Positions 8,270 through 17,447 of a DNA stretch of 64,000 nt are shown here, one piece after another. A program made the position numbers and the translations under genes. The DNA is taken from NCBI RefSeq assembly GCF_019145235.1, contig NZ_JAHSTV010000002.1, positions 186,001 through 250,000 of the forward strand. The letters are read 5' to 3'. The stretch comes from Pseudomonas farris. GTDB lineage: Bacteria > Pseudomonadota > Gammaproteobacteria > Pseudomonadales > Pseudomonadaceae. Below the pieces are notes generated by a model that saw only the letters and a program-made list of their open reading frames with translations, did no database searches and was not told the DNA's origin. Within the stretch, counting starts at the first letter, position 1; every line of letters starts with the position of its first letter.

Positions 8270-10078
8270 TCAAACCTTACCCGCTTCCTCTTCCAACTGA
8301 TCCGACTCAAACAGTTTTGCCAATTCCGCCCGCGCTTCCTGCGCCGTTTGCATCACCTTGGCGGCATCGTCATACACCGCATGCTGGGCCTCCAGCACCT
8401 GCTCATCATGATGGGTAAAACGCTTGATCCGCGCATCTGCCTGGGCCTGGGTCAACCCTAGTCCAACCAAGGTTCGCCGAGTCATTTCCAGGCTGGAGTA
8501 ATAGGTTTCCCGCACCGCCTGAGCCCCGACATCCACCAACCGGTGCACATGCTGACGGTTACGGGCGCGGGCGATGATTTTGATGTGCGGATAGAGCTTG
8601 TGCACCACCTCGGCCGTCTTGATGTTGGTCTCCGGATCGTCGGTGGCAATCACGAAAAACTCCGCTTGCTCGACCTTGGCCGCGCTGAGGATTTCCGGGC
8701 GCATCGGATCGCCGTAGAACACCGGCACGCCGCCGAAGCTGCGGGACAGTTCGATGGTTTCCACCGACGTGTCGAGGGCGACGAACTTGATGTTCTGCGC
8801 CCGCAGAATCCGCGCCACGATCTGCCCCATACGGCCCATGCCGGCGATCACCACGCGCGGTGTGTCGGTGTCGATTTCGCGGAATTTTTCCGGCACCTCC
8901 ACCGGTTGAACCTTGGGTTTGACCAGTCGTGCGCAGGCCAGCAACAACAGCGGTGTCAGCGCCATCGACAGGGTGATGGTCAGCACCAGCAAGTCGTACA
9001 GACGCGGCTCGAACAAGCCCTGATCCCGGCCGATCTTGAACACCACAAAGGCAAACTCACCACCGGCCGCCAGCACGATGCCCAAGCGAATCGCATTGAC
9101 CTTGCCCAGCCCCCCGGCCAGTCGACCGACCACAAACAGCAATGGCAGCTTGATCGCGATCAGCAGCACGGTCAGCCCCAGCACCACAATTGGCGCACTG
9201 AGCAGCAAACTCAAATTGGCGCCCATGCCGACACTGATGAAAAAAAGTCCCAGCAGCAGCCCCTTGAAGGGTTCGATCTGCGCTTCCAGTTCGTGACGGT
9301 ATTCGGAATCCGCCAGCAGCAAACCGGCGAGGAACGCGCCGAGTGCCATGGACACGCCGACCAGATCCATCAACCACGCCGTACCGATCACCACCAGCAA
9401 CGCGGTGGCGGTGGACACCTCCGGCAGACCAGTCTTGGCCACCACGCGAAACACCGGTCGCAACAGATAACGCCCGCCGATCACCACCACCGCGATACTG
9501 CCCAGCACCCGCAAGCCGTGGTTCAAATCTTCGGCGGCACTGGTGGTGTGATCGCCGCCGGCCAGCAGCGGCACCATCGCGATCAGCGGGATCGCGGCGA
9601 TGTCCTGAAACAGCAAAATCGCGAACGCCAACCGCCCGTGGGGGCTGGTCAGTTCCTTGCGTTCGGCCAGGCTTTGCAAACCAAACGCGGTGGAGGACAA
9701 GGCCAGCCCCAGGCCCAATACGATGGCACTGTTCAGGGATTGGCCGAACACGAACAACGCCAGCACACCAATCACCGAACCGGTCAGCAACACCTGCGCC
9801 AGACCCACGCCGAACACCGATTTGCGCATCACCCACAAGCGTCGCGGCGACAGCTCAAGGCCGATGATGAACAGCAACAACACCACCCCGAGTTCAGAGA
9901 TGTGGCTGACGCTTTGCGGATTACCGATCAAGCCCAACACCGACGGCCCGATGATCACCCCGGCAAACAGATAACCCAATACCGCCCCCAGTTGCAGGCG
10001 CTTGGCCAAGGGGACGGTGAGCACCGCCGCGAATAAAAAGACGACAGCGGCTTGCAACAGGTTGCCTTCGTGGGGCAT
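8270..10078 (-). CDS. KefB/KefC-like monovalent cation:proton antiporter (CPA2) with RCK domain
   Basis: A 602-residue inner-membrane protein. About twelve membrane segments occupy residues 1-385, including the CPA2 features GYLFAGVIIGP, FIIGLELSP and LALSSTAFGLQ...LLFQDIAAIPLI. A cytoplasmic RCK_N (TrkA-N) domain follows near residue 408 with the nucleotide motif VVIAGMGRMGQIVARIL. The C-terminus is charged. KefC-type proteins release K+ in exchange for H+ during electrophile stress, gated by glutathione adducts and NAD(H). AGGAG precedes the ATG at 10078. No KefF/KefG-like partner is adjacent, so the specific Kef name is a family-level call. Confidence 0.88.
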   Translation of the reverse strand: MPHEGNLLQAAVVFLFAAVLTVPLAKRLQLGAVLGYLFAGVIIGPSVLGLIGNPQSVSHISELGVVLLLFIIGLELSPRRLWVMRKSVFGVGLAQVLLTGSVIGVLALFVFGQSLNSAIVLGLGLALSSTAFGLQSLAERKELTSPHGRLAFAILLFQDIAAIPLIAMVPLLAGGDHTTSAAEDLNHGLRVLGSIAVVVIGGRYLLRPVFRVVAKTGLPEVSTATALLVVIGTAWLMDLVGVSMALGAFLAGLLLADSEYRHELEAQIEPFKGLLLGLFFISVGMGANLSLLLSAPIVVLGLTVLLIAIKLPLLFVVGRLAGGLGKVNAIRLGIVLAAGGEFAFVVFKIGRDQGLFEPRLYDLLVLTITLSMALTPLLLLACARLVKPKVQPVEVPEKFREIDTDTPRVVIAGMGRMGQIVARILRAQNIKFVALDTSVETIELSRSFGGVPVFYGDPMRPEILSAAKVEQAEFFVIATDDPETNIKTAEVVHKLYPHIKIIARARNRQHVHRLVDVGAQAVRETYYSSLEMTRRTLVGLGLTQAQADARIKRFTHHDEQVLEAQHAVYDDAAKVMQTAQEARAELAKLFESDQLEEEAGKV

Positions 10079-10193
10079 GGCGAAACTCCTGGGTGGGGCA
10101 GGCGAGAGCGGCGCTCGCCCGATTTTCAGCGGGGCGTCAGGATAAAGGGTGGCGTCCGTTCAGTCAGCAAGGAGGTTGCTGAGAATTGACGGT

Positions 10194-11084
10194 TTAGTGG
10201 GGCCATTGTTCGAGCAGGATGGAAACGAACTTCTCCGCCGCCGGCGATAGCGATGCGCCCCGACGGTACACCAGGCCAAGTGTCCGGTTCACGATAGGAT
10301 CGGTGAGAGGAATGCTCACCAGCGTCGGGTGATCCGCCGTCGGCATCGCAAGGCTCGGCATCGCGGAAACTCCCAGACCGGCTTCGACCATGCCCAGCGA
10401 GGTGGACAAATGCTGTACCTCATAAAACCACTGCGGACGCCAGCTCAGGCCCGACAGGGCGTGGTCCAGCAACATGCGGTTGCCGCTCAGGCGTCCGACG
10501 CCGATCAACCGGTAATCGCTCAGTTCTGACCAGGTCACGGACGTCCGCTGGGCCAGTTCATGGTCACGACGGCAGGCCAGGACGAAGGGTTCGTTGACCA
10601 GTGAAACGAATTCGATGTCCGGGTGCTGGCCGCTCATCATGTTGATGCCGAAGTCGGCTTCACCCCGCAACACTGCTTCGAGCCCTTCATTGGCGCTGAG
10701 GTCGAGCAAGCGGATGCGGATTTTCGGATAGCGCTCGTTATAAAGACGAATCACCGACGGCAGGAAGTAAAACGCAGCGGTTGGAATGCAGGCCAGGGTC
10801 ACCTGACCGATTTGCCGCTCAGCCAACTCACGGATATTCAGGATCGAGTCGTCGAAATCATCCAATAATCGGCGAGCCTTGGGCAAGAAGTCACGGCCGA
10901 CACTGGTCAGGCTGACCTTGCGCGTGGTTCGGTCTAGCAACGTAGTCCCCAAACCCTCCTCAAGTTTTTTTATCCGTCGGCTCAAGGCTGGTTGCGACAG
11001 ATGCAGGGCATCGGCAGCTTCGTGAAAACTCCCCAGTTCGGCGATTTTCACGAAAGATCGGATGTCCTGAAGTTCATATTCCAT
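10194..11084 (-). CDS. LysR-family regulator, divergent from tricarboxylate genes
   Basis: A 296-residue LysR protein: HTH at residues 4-63 (SFHEAADALHLSQPALSRRIKKLEEGLG), then an effector domain opening GQVTLACIPTAAFYFLPSVIRLYNERYPKIRI. It is transcribed away from the PrpF-like / CitMHS / OprD group with about 160 bases between start codons, so it probably controls that group in response to a tricarboxylate or its breakdown product. That link is inference from position; the family is clear. Confidence 0.9.
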   Translation of the reverse strand: MEYELQDIRSFVKIAELGSFHEAADALHLSQPALSRRIKKLEEGLGTTLLDRTTRKVSLTSVGRDFLPKARRLLDDFDDSILNIRELAERQIGQVTLACIPTAAFYFLPSVIRLYNERYPKIRIRLLDLSANEGLEAVLRGEADFGINMMSGQHPDIEFVSLVNEPFVLACRRDHELAQRTSVTWSELSDYRLIGVGRLSGNRMLLDHALSGLSWRPQWFYEVQHLSTSLGMVEAGLGVSAMPSLAMPTADHPTLVSIPLTDPIVNRTLGLVYRRGASLSPAAEKFVSILLEQWPH

Positions 11085-11243
11085 GTTCTATCTCGTCGGA
11101 GGAGGGCGCTGAATCACGGTAAAACTTTCTTTTGTGAAACGCAATAATTGCGCCGATCTTTGCATTGGAAACACAATTACTTCCCTGTCACTCTTGTTTG
11201 CAAGACATCAATTACCTCGATTGATCAACAAGAGTCAGTAGCC

Positions 11244-12326
11244 ATGCAACGAATTCCTTGTGTGCTGATGCGCGGCGGTACCTCAAAGGGTCCGGTTTTT
11301 CTCGCTTGGGATCTGCCGGTTTCGATTCAAGAACGCGATGAGTTGTTGCTCTCGGTGATGGGCTCCGGTCACGAACTGGAGATCGACGGCATCGGCGGCG
11401 GTAGCCCGCAGACCAGCAAGGTCGCTATCGTCAGTCCTTCGTTACACCCCGATGCCGATGTTGATTACTTGTTCGTTCAGGTCATGGTGTCCCAGCGTCG
11501 GGTGGATACCGCCCCGAACTGCGGCAACATGCTCTGCGCGGTCGGGCCGTTTGCCATCGAGCAGGGCCTGGTCAAGGCGGTCGGTGAGCTAACCCGCGTG
11601 CGGATTCGCAATCTCAACACCGGCACCTTCGTTACCTCTGACGTGCAGACACCAAACGGCAAAGTCAGCTATGAAGGTGACACCGCCATCGATGGCGTGC
11701 CAGGCAGCGCGGCACCGGTTCAACTGACATTCCTCGACGCCGCAGGCAGCAAGACCGGCAAGCTGCTTCCAACCGGCAGCATCCAGGACTGGTTCGACGA
11801 CATTCCAGTGACTTGCATCGACATGGCCATGCCGATGATGATTCTTGAGGCGCGTCACTTGGGCAAACGCGGCGACGAAACGCCGACCGAACTGGACGCC
11901 GACAAAGACTTTCTGCAGCGCCTCGAAGCCCTGCGACTGCAGGCCGGCATAGCCATGGGTTTGGGCGACGTCAGCGACAAGGTCATCCCCAAGCCTGTGC
12001 TGGTTGCACCCGCCAAGGCCGGTGGCACGTTGCAGGTTCGCTACTTCATGCCGCACAACTGCCACCGTGCGCTGGCCATTACCGGTTCCATCGGTCTTGC
12101 CACCGCGTGTGTCAGCGCAGGCAGTGTGGTCGCGCAGATGCTCGGCCATACCGACGGGCCGCGTCTGCAACAGGTGCGGATCGAGCACCCGAGCGGCGGC
12201 ATCGATGTCGTATTGTCCTACACCGGTGAGAACGGTGAGACTATCCGGGCCTCCGTTGTTCGTACCGCCCGAAGGCTGTTTTCCGGCTTTGTGTATGCCC
12301 CGGTTTCCCACCGGCTCGCCGGGTAG
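11244..12326 (+). CDS. PrpF-family isomerase/tautomerase (4-oxalomesaconate tautomerase- or aconitate isomerase-like)
   Basis: A 360-residue soluble protein of the PrpF family (two-domain diaminopimelate-epimerase fold). Visible motifs are IPCVLMRGGTSKGPVFL at the start, IDGIGGGSPQTSKVAIV, PNCGNMLCAVGPFAIEQG (catalytic Cys of the first half) and the HRALAITGSIGLATAC segment in the second half. Members shift double bonds or protons in tricarboxylates: PrpF acts on 2-methylaconitate, GalD on 4-oxalomesaconate. A longer reading from 11148 lacks a ribosome site and family homology, so Met 11244 was taken. The next genes are a CitMHS carrier and an OprD porin. With no gallate dioxygenase nearby, an aconitate-type substrate is as likely as oxalomesaconate. 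Confidence 0.8.
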   Translation: MQRIPCVLMRGGTSKGPVFLAWDLPVSIQERDELLLSVMGSGHELEIDGIGGGSPQTSKVAIVSPSLHPDADVDYLFVQVMVSQRRVDTAPNCGNMLCAVGPFAIEQGLVKAVGELTRVRIRNLNTGTFVTSDVQTPNGKVSYEGDTAIDGVPGSAAPVQLTFLDAAGSKTGKLLPTGSIQDWFDDIPVTCIDMAMPMMILEARHLGKRGDETPTELDADKDFLQRLEALRLQAGIAMGLGDVSDKVIPKPVLVAPAKAGGTLQVRYFMPHNCHRALAITGSIGLATACVSAGSVVAQMLGHTDGPRLQQVRIEHPSGGIDVVLSYTGENGETIRASVVRTARRLFSGFVYAPVSHRLAG

Positions 12327-12424
12327 TCTTCCCGCACAATCACTGCAGTTTTGCATCAGAACAAGATCGGGTCGTTCGCCTGCGTCTTGGCTACGCATTC
12401 CAATAACAACAAGAGAGTTGCCCT

Positions 12425-13729
12425 ATGCTCGCCTTACTCGGCTTGGCCATGGTGGTTGTGTTCACGTTCCTGATCATGACCAAGCGTCTGTCACCCATCG
12501 TTGCGTTGACCGTTGTTCCGATTGTCTTTGCGGTGATCGGTGGCTTTGGTGGGACCACCGGCAAAATGATGCTCGACGGCCTGAAGATGGTCGCACCGTC
12601 GGCGGCACTGCTGCTGTTCGCGATTCTGTTTTTCGGTTTGATGATCGACTCGGGGTTGTTCGATCCGCTGATCCGCAAGATTCTCAAACGGGTCAACGGC
12701 GACCCGATGAAAATTGCGGTCGGCACTGCGCTGCTGTCGCTGACTGTCGCCCTGGACGGTGACGGCACCACCACTTACATGATCACTTGCGCGGCAATGC
12801 TGCCGTTGTACAAGCGCATTGGTATGAACCCGATGATTCTGGCGACCGTTTCCATGCTGGCGTTGAGCATCATGAGCGGCATGACCCCTTGGGGCGGCCC
12901 GGCGACCCGGGCGATTGCCGCGTTGGGGCTGGATGCCGGGGCGTACTTCGTTCCGTTGTTGCCCACCATGATCGGCGGCGCTGCGTGGGTGGTATTCACC
13001 GCGTTCCTGCTGGGCCGCGCCGAGCGTAAACGCATTGGCAACGTCCAGCTGCAAAGCGGCGGGAGTGATTGCTACATCAAGGCGATTCTTGAGGACACGC
13101 CGCACAAACGCCCGAAACTGGCCTACGTCAACCTGTTGCTGGTGACGGCGGTGATGGTCGCGCTGGTGATGGGGCTCATGCACTCGGCAATCCTGTTTCT
13201 GATTGGCTTCGTGCTGGCGCTGATGATCAACTATCCGCAACTGGACATTCAGAAAGAACGCATCCTCGCACACTCCGGCAACGCCATGACTGTAGTCCTG
13301 CTGGTGTTTGCGGCTGGTATTTTTGCCGGGATTTTCTCTGGAACCAAAATGGTCGACGCATTGGCGCAAACCCTGGTGGACTGGATTCCACCGTCCTGGG
13401 GGCACCTGTTCCCGCTGGTGGTGGCGATCACCAGCATGCCGTTGACCTTCGTGCTGTCCAATGATGCCTATTACTTCGGTGTGGTACCGATCCTCGCCAA
13501 CGCGGCGGCGGCCTACGGGATCGATCCGGTGGAAATCGCCCGGGCGTCGATTCTTGGCCAACCGGTGCACTTGATGAGTCCACTGGTGGCCTCGACCCTA
13601 TTGCTGGTGGGGATGGTCGATCGCGACCTGGGCGACTTCCAGCGCGCCACCTTCAAATGGGCGGTGCTCACTTCCCTGGTGGTCACAGCTTTAGCCCTAC
13701 TGACCGGGGCCTTGACGCTGTTCTCCTGA
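12425..13729 (+). CDS. CitMHS-family citrate/tricarboxylate:cation symporter
   Basis: A 434-residue inner-membrane protein with about twelve hydrophobic helices. Family features are MLALLGLAMVVVFTFLIMTKRLSPIVALTVVPIVFA at the start, ALDGDGTTTYMITCAAMLPLYKRIGMNP, SGMTPWGGPATRA, and FVLSNDAYYFGVVPI near residue 345. CitMHS proteins carry citrate, usually as a metal complex, with protons. It lies 98 bases after the PrpF-like gene and 96 before the OprD porin, all on one strand, consistent with one transcription unit for uptake and use of a tricarboxylate. Confidence 0.88.
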   Translation: MLALLGLAMVVVFTFLIMTKRLSPIVALTVVPIVFAVIGGFGGTTGKMMLDGLKMVAPSAALLLFAILFFGLMIDSGLFDPLIRKILKRVNGDPMKIAVGTALLSLTVALDGDGTTTYMITCAAMLPLYKRIGMNPMILATVSMLALSIMSGMTPWGGPATRAIAALGLDAGAYFVPLLPTMIGGAAWVVFTAFLLGRAERKRIGNVQLQSGGSDCYIKAILEDTPHKRPKLAYVNLLLVTAVMVALVMGLMHSAILFLIGFVLALMINYPQLDIQKERILAHSGNAMTVVLLVFAAGIFAGIFSGTKMVDALAQTLVDWIPPSWGHLFPLVVAITSMPLTFVLSNDAYYFGVVPILANAAAAYGIDPVEIARASILGQPVHLMSPLVASTLLLVGMVDRDLGDFQRATFKWAVLTSLVVTALALLTGALTLFS

Positions 13730-13825
13730 TTCATCCCTGACTCGCCACTTGATAGAACTCCACGCGCCCGATGTCGGACGTGCGGTCACGTGCATCCTTA
13801 AAAACAACAATATGAGTAGTTCGAC

Positions 13826-15079
13826 ATGACCCACTTTCTGACTCGCGGGGCTCTTCTTCCTTTTCTGGGTGTGTTGCCGATGGCCACTGCCGGTGCGAGT
13901 GATTTCATCGACGACAGTAAGTTGAAGTTGCAACTGCGTAACGTCTATATCAACGAAAACTTTCGCGATGAGCATGGCTTGAGTGCGCGTTCAGCCAGAA
14001 CCGCCAAAAGTGAGCGCACCGAGTGGGCCCAGGGTTTCCTGCTGGATTTCCAGTCGGGGTTCACCCCCGGCACTATCGGTTTCGGGGTCGACGCATTGGG
14101 CCTGCTGGGTGTCAAACTCGATTCCGGGCGTGGCCGCAGTGGCACCGGTCTGTTGCCGGTACACGACGACGGTCGCGCCGCCGATGAGTTCGCCAGTGCC
14201 GGGGCTGCGGCCAAGGTCAAACTGGCCAAGACCACCCTCAAATACGGCACCCTGCTGCCCAAAACTCCGGTGCTGATCTATAACGATGCGCGTTTGCTGC
14301 CGCAAACCTACGAGGGAGGACAAGTCACCAGCACCGACATCGAAAACCTGACCCTGACTGGTGGTCATCTGGACCGATTCAAACTGCGCGATTCGACCGA
14401 TAGCGTGTCGATCGTTCCTGACGGTTACTCAGGCGACAAAGGTGGCGATTTCACCTACGCCGGTGGTGACTACAAACTCGGCAAGAATACGCGTCTGAGT
14501 TACTTCTACGGTGAGCTGGAAGACTTCTATCGGCAGAGTTTTGCCGGCATCCAGCATGATTTGCCGTTGGGCCCCGGGGTGTTGACCGGTGACCTGCGCT
14601 ATTTCAACAGCAAGGATGCGGGCCGTTCCTACGCCTCGAAAATCGATAACGACATGCTCAGCGGCCAACTGTCCTACGCGGTGGCGGGGCATACCTTTGG
14701 TGGCGGTTACCAACAACTCAGCGGTGACGCCGGGTTGCCTTACATCAGTGGTGCGACGGTGTACTCGTTCAGCAACGTCGGCATCGGCAAGTTCATCGAG
14801 GAGGACGAGAAAACCTGGATGCTCAGTTACGCTTACGACTTTGCGCCGATGGGCGTGCCCGGGCTGACATTCATGACCCGCTATCTCAAAGGCAACGATG
14901 GCAAGTCCGACACCCGCATCAAAGAATCCGAACGCGACATGGAACTGGCCTACGTGGTCCAGAGTGGCACGTTCAAGGGCGTGGGCGTGAAGCTGCGCAA
15001 TTATGTCTACCGTTCGGACTTTGCGCGCGGACGTGACAGCAACCGAATCTATTTCACCTACGATATTGCCCTCTGGTAA
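13826..15079 (+). CDS. OprD-family outer membrane porin
   Basis: A 417-residue outer-membrane protein. A signal peptide ends near residue 24 (LPMATAGASDFIDD). The mature start LKLQLRNVYINENFRD, the following WAQGFLLDFQSGFTPGTIGFGVDALGLLGVKLD, and the C-terminal strand NRIYFTYDIALW ending in an aromatic residue are characteristic of the OprD/Occ family, which forms 18-stranded monomeric channels for small carboxylates or basic amino acids. Position behind the PrpF-like and CitMHS genes suggests a tricarboxylate channel (OpdH-like), but the substrate is inferred only. Confidence 0.88.
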   Translation: MTHFLTRGALLPFLGVLPMATAGASDFIDDSKLKLQLRNVYINENFRDEHGLSARSARTAKSERTEWAQGFLLDFQSGFTPGTIGFGVDALGLLGVKLDSGRGRSGTGLLPVHDDGRAADEFASAGAAAKVKLAKTTLKYGTLLPKTPVLIYNDARLLPQTYEGGQVTSTDIENLTLTGGHLDRFKLRDSTDSVSIVPDGYSGDKGGDFTYAGGDYKLGKNTRLSYFYGELEDFYRQSFAGIQHDLPLGPGVLTGDLRYFNSKDAGRSYASKIDNDMLSGQLSYAVAGHTFGGGYQQLSGDAGLPYISGATVYSFSNVGIGKFIEEDEKTWMLSYAYDFAPMGVPGLTFMTRYLKGNDGKSDTRIKESERDMELAYVVQSGTFKGVGVKLRNYVYRSDFARGRDSNRIYFTYDIALW

Positions 15080-15183
15080 GGGCGCCGAGCGGGGTCTAAC
15101 TGAATAAGTTGCCAGTCGCCCGTATTTCTGGGAAAACGGCGCCCATGAAGCCCTGTTCGGGCAAGCGCAAAAGAGTGAATGTG

Positions 15184-15522
15184 ATGAATGATGAGTTGCA
15201 GGTCATCGACCTTGAAGTGGGCGACGGCAAAGCCGCTGTCAAAGGCGCGCTGATCACTACCCAATATCGCGGGTGGCTGGAAGACGGCACTGAATTCGAT
15301 TCTTCCTACAGTCGGGGTAAACCTTTTCAGTGCGTGATTGGCACGGGGCGAGTGATCAAGGGCTGGGATCAGGGCATCATGGGCATGCAGGTTGGTGGTA
15401 AACGCAAGTTGCTGGTGCCGGCGCATCTGGCTTATGGCGAGCGGACGATGGGTGCGATTACACCGAATTCGAATCTGATTTTCGAGATTGAATTGCTGGA
15501 AGTGCTGACGCGGGATGATTGA
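15184..15522 (+). CDS. FKBP-type peptidyl-prolyl cis-trans isomerase
   Basis: A 112-residue single FKBP domain: GALITTQYRGWLEDGTEFDSSYSRGKPFQCVIGTGRVIKGWDQGIMGMQVGGKRKLLVPAHLAYGER...LIFEIELLEV. The active-site aromatic and acidic residues (Y, D, F, W of the FDSS, VIKGWDQG and LAYGER motifs) are present. It catalyses prolyl isomerisation. There is no signal peptide from Met 15184, so the protein is cytoplasmic; the ORF from 15109 would add 25 basic residues without homology. A strong terminator follows 27 bases after the stop. Confidence 0.93.
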   Translation: MNDELQVIDLEVGDGKAAVKGALITTQYRGWLEDGTEFDSSYSRGKPFQCVIGTGRVIKGWDQGIMGMQVGGKRKLLVPAHLAYGERTMGAITPNSNLIFEIELLEVLTRDD

Positions 15523-15548
15523 TTTGTTGGGTGTGGGCTGAAATGGCG

Positions 15549-15590
15549 AACCCCACCATCTCTGTTAGAAGAAATGGTGGGGTTTTTATG
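15549..15590 (+). terminator. Rho-independent terminator of the FKBP gene
   Basis: AACCCCACCAT at 15549-15559 pairs exactly with ATGGTGGGGTT at 15574-15584 and is followed by further T residues on the plus strand. Confidence 0.9.
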
Positions 15591-15626
15591 TGTTGGGAGG
15601 GTGATTTCTGGTTTTGATTTAGCGAG

Positions 15627-15962
15627 TCAGGTGAACATTTCAATATCGTCGAGCGTGTCAGCAACTGTGGCTTCAAGTGCAGGGAATTTTCCTTTTACGG
15701 AATCAAGGGCGGGCATCACGGCTTGCATTTCAAGCTCACCGAATCTGCGGGCTACATGGCCGAGTGCGGTGATTGCTGCCGCAGCCACAGACTGAGTGCC
15801 ACTCTCGAGATGTTTCAGGCAAATGGTCTGAGCCCAGGCACTGTCTTGCTCATTTAATCCGATGGAAATCAGCGCGGTGACAATGTTCCTTTCTAAGCCG
15901 CTATCAAAGAGACTGATTGCTTCGTCATGGCTAATCGACGGATCGTGGTAGATAAGACTCAC
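15627..15962 (-). CDS. Probable immunity protein, HEAT-repeat-like
   Basis: A 111-residue acidic protein, mostly helical. Two repeat-like units (LERNIVTALISIGLNEQDSAWAQTICLKHLES and SVAAAAITALGHVARRFGELEMQAVMPAL) resemble short HEAT repeats. The start is GTG at 15962; its last two bases and the following A form the TGA stop of the toxin gene, so the two are translationally coupled. A small acidic protein directly behind a pyocin-domain toxin is the standard position of an immunity gene, and HEAT-like folds occur among immunity proteins. I infer that role; no biochemical signature proves it. Confidence 0.65.
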   Translation of the reverse strand: MSLIYHDPSISHDEAISLFDSGLERNIVTALISIGLNEQDSAWAQTICLKHLESGTQSVAAAAITALGHVARRFGELEMQAVMPALDSVKGKFPALEATVADTLDDIEMFT

Positions 15963-17198
15963 TGTTTAGCTCCCAGGATGTTTCCCTTGGTGTCGGCTTT
16001 TTTTGCCTTGATCAATACATTTTTCATATCTTGATGGAGTTTATTCCATGCTCTGACATGTCCGTGGTAGTCGTCCCCTCCCGTATGATCAAAGACGACA
16101 AACTCGTTGGTTTTGGGATCAATACCAATCCTGCGTTCCGATGTAGGTTTTACCTGTACCGAATTATCCAAAGCTTCCTGGCCATTCACGGGGACCCTTA
16201 CTTTTAACTGGTGTATCCGTCTTTCCATGGTACCTGGCAGCATCGAATCGCAGGGAAAAGACAATGTAAAGAGGCTTGATGCCGGAATCAGCCGGAAAAA
16301 CAAGGATGAAGTCCTTGTATTTAGGCGGGTAGATCGGGTTAACAATGATGCTGTCAGCCGCTGGTGTAGGCGGATAAATCCAGATTTGCGGAGCTTGTGG
16401 AGCTCCTTCTAGCGGCGGGATTCCCGAAGTGCTCGACGGATCTACGGCTGGTGTCCATATCAGCGTTACCCCGTTACCAAAGTCAGCCACTTGCTGAGAG
16501 CCTTGAGCTACGAACTGCACGACAGGAATCATTTCCCAATCGCTGCGCTTTTGAGTGTTGTATCCGTATGCCTTCAAGGTGCCATTGGCCTGTTGTTCAA
16601 TATGCAGGCGAACTCGGGTGCGACCTTCTTTGAGTGATTTGAGTTGTTCTTCCGAATACAGGGAACTGTCCCCGAGCGTCGATGGCCAGAGCAACGCAAC
16701 GATTCCCGCCAAAGCGCCAGCAACAACACCAGTCGTCACTACCCCCGCACCGCTTGCAGCCGTCCCGGAGCCAACAGCTCCTACGCCACCTAAAATCAGT
16801 GTTCCGAATGAGCGAGGTAATGCGCTACCACTGATTTTTTTGAGAGGTATGTTTCCTGCTTCATCCCTTTCACGGCCACCTAATAGCGAGAACTTTCCGT
16901 AGTCGGCCAATTTCTCGACCGGGACAAACCCGGTTGGATTGTCGTGGTTGATTACGCCGTCGGGGAGGTTGCAGCTTTTGGCGAATACGCAACCCATGGA
17001 GCTGGGCTGGTCATGTTGCTGAGGTTGCCTTATGAAACGATCTTCATATGCCTGTTGTCGGGCCAACATGTCTTCATATGTTTTTTGCCTGGAGTCGCGC
17101 TCTGCCAGTTCGGAGGCGGTCATGTAGCGGCTGGTGATGTGGTGCCCGTCGCCTGACGGTGGGTTTTGAACCCTGGGTATGTCTGTTTTGCGGGCCAT
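15959..17198 (-). pseudogene. S-type pyocin domain bacteriocin/effector with C-terminal toxin domain, single-base frameshift
   Basis: The first frame gives 344 residues from Met 17198 (AAGGAC upstream): a charged N-terminus, CVFAKSCNLPDGVINHDNP, a Gly/Ala hydrophobic patch (GTLILGGVGAVGSGTA), and a Pyocin_S domain ending KDFILVFPADSGIKPLYIVFS. The toxin part lies in another frame: VNGQEALDNSVQVKPTSERR, then IGIDPKTNEFVVFDHTG, DDYHGHVRAWNKLHQDMKN. Removing one base from the four-base G run at 16190-16193 (C run on the coding strand) joins them as KSKGPVNGQEAL, giving 412 residues. The C-terminal domain resembles small polymorphic-toxin nucleases, but I cannot name the family with certainty. 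As given, the gene would make a toxinless protein. Confidence 0.75.
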
Positions 17199-17342
17199 GA
17201 GCGTCCTTGTTTCATTTTTTGAAAGCGATGCAGACGCTATATCAAAGGGTATTTGATAGATGTAGGACTAGTCTGAAACTCTGGCCGTTGTTACAAATGA
17301 CGGTTGCGCACGTCGCATGTGATGCGTCGTTTGTCAGGCCGC

Positions 17343-17364
17343 CATCGCGGGCAAGCCCGCGATG
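17343..17364. repeat. Short perfect palindrome (third repeat type)
   Basis: CATCGCGGGC and GCCCGCGATG flank AA. This is the core of another pseudomonad REP class, here as a single unit upstream of the dmeR promoter. Confidence 0.7.
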
Positions 17365-17393
17365 AACGATGACGCGGTCAACCTGGCTTGCTA

Positions 17394-17441
17394 ACCCCCA
17401 ACCCTATAGGTAACCATGCACACCATATAGGGGTAGGGGGT
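17394..17441. promoter_or_regulatory. Predicted DmeR operator: two facing G-tract half-sites
   Basis: ACCCCCAACCCTATA at 17394-17408 is the near-perfect inverse of TATAGGGGTAGGGGGT at 17426-17441. G-rich tracts flanked by TA steps are what RcnR/CsoR-family repressors bind. The right copy also contains the ribosome site of dmeR (AGGGGG, seven bases before the ATG at 17448), so bound repressor would cover promoter and start region. Confidence 0.6.
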
Positions 17442-17447
17442 ATATGT

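Noticed and set aside
8543..10036. Long plus-strand ORF of 497 codons opposite the KefC-like gene
   Set aside because: His/Gln/Arg-rich antisense shadow of a membrane-protein gene in high-GC DNA; no ribosome site or homology.
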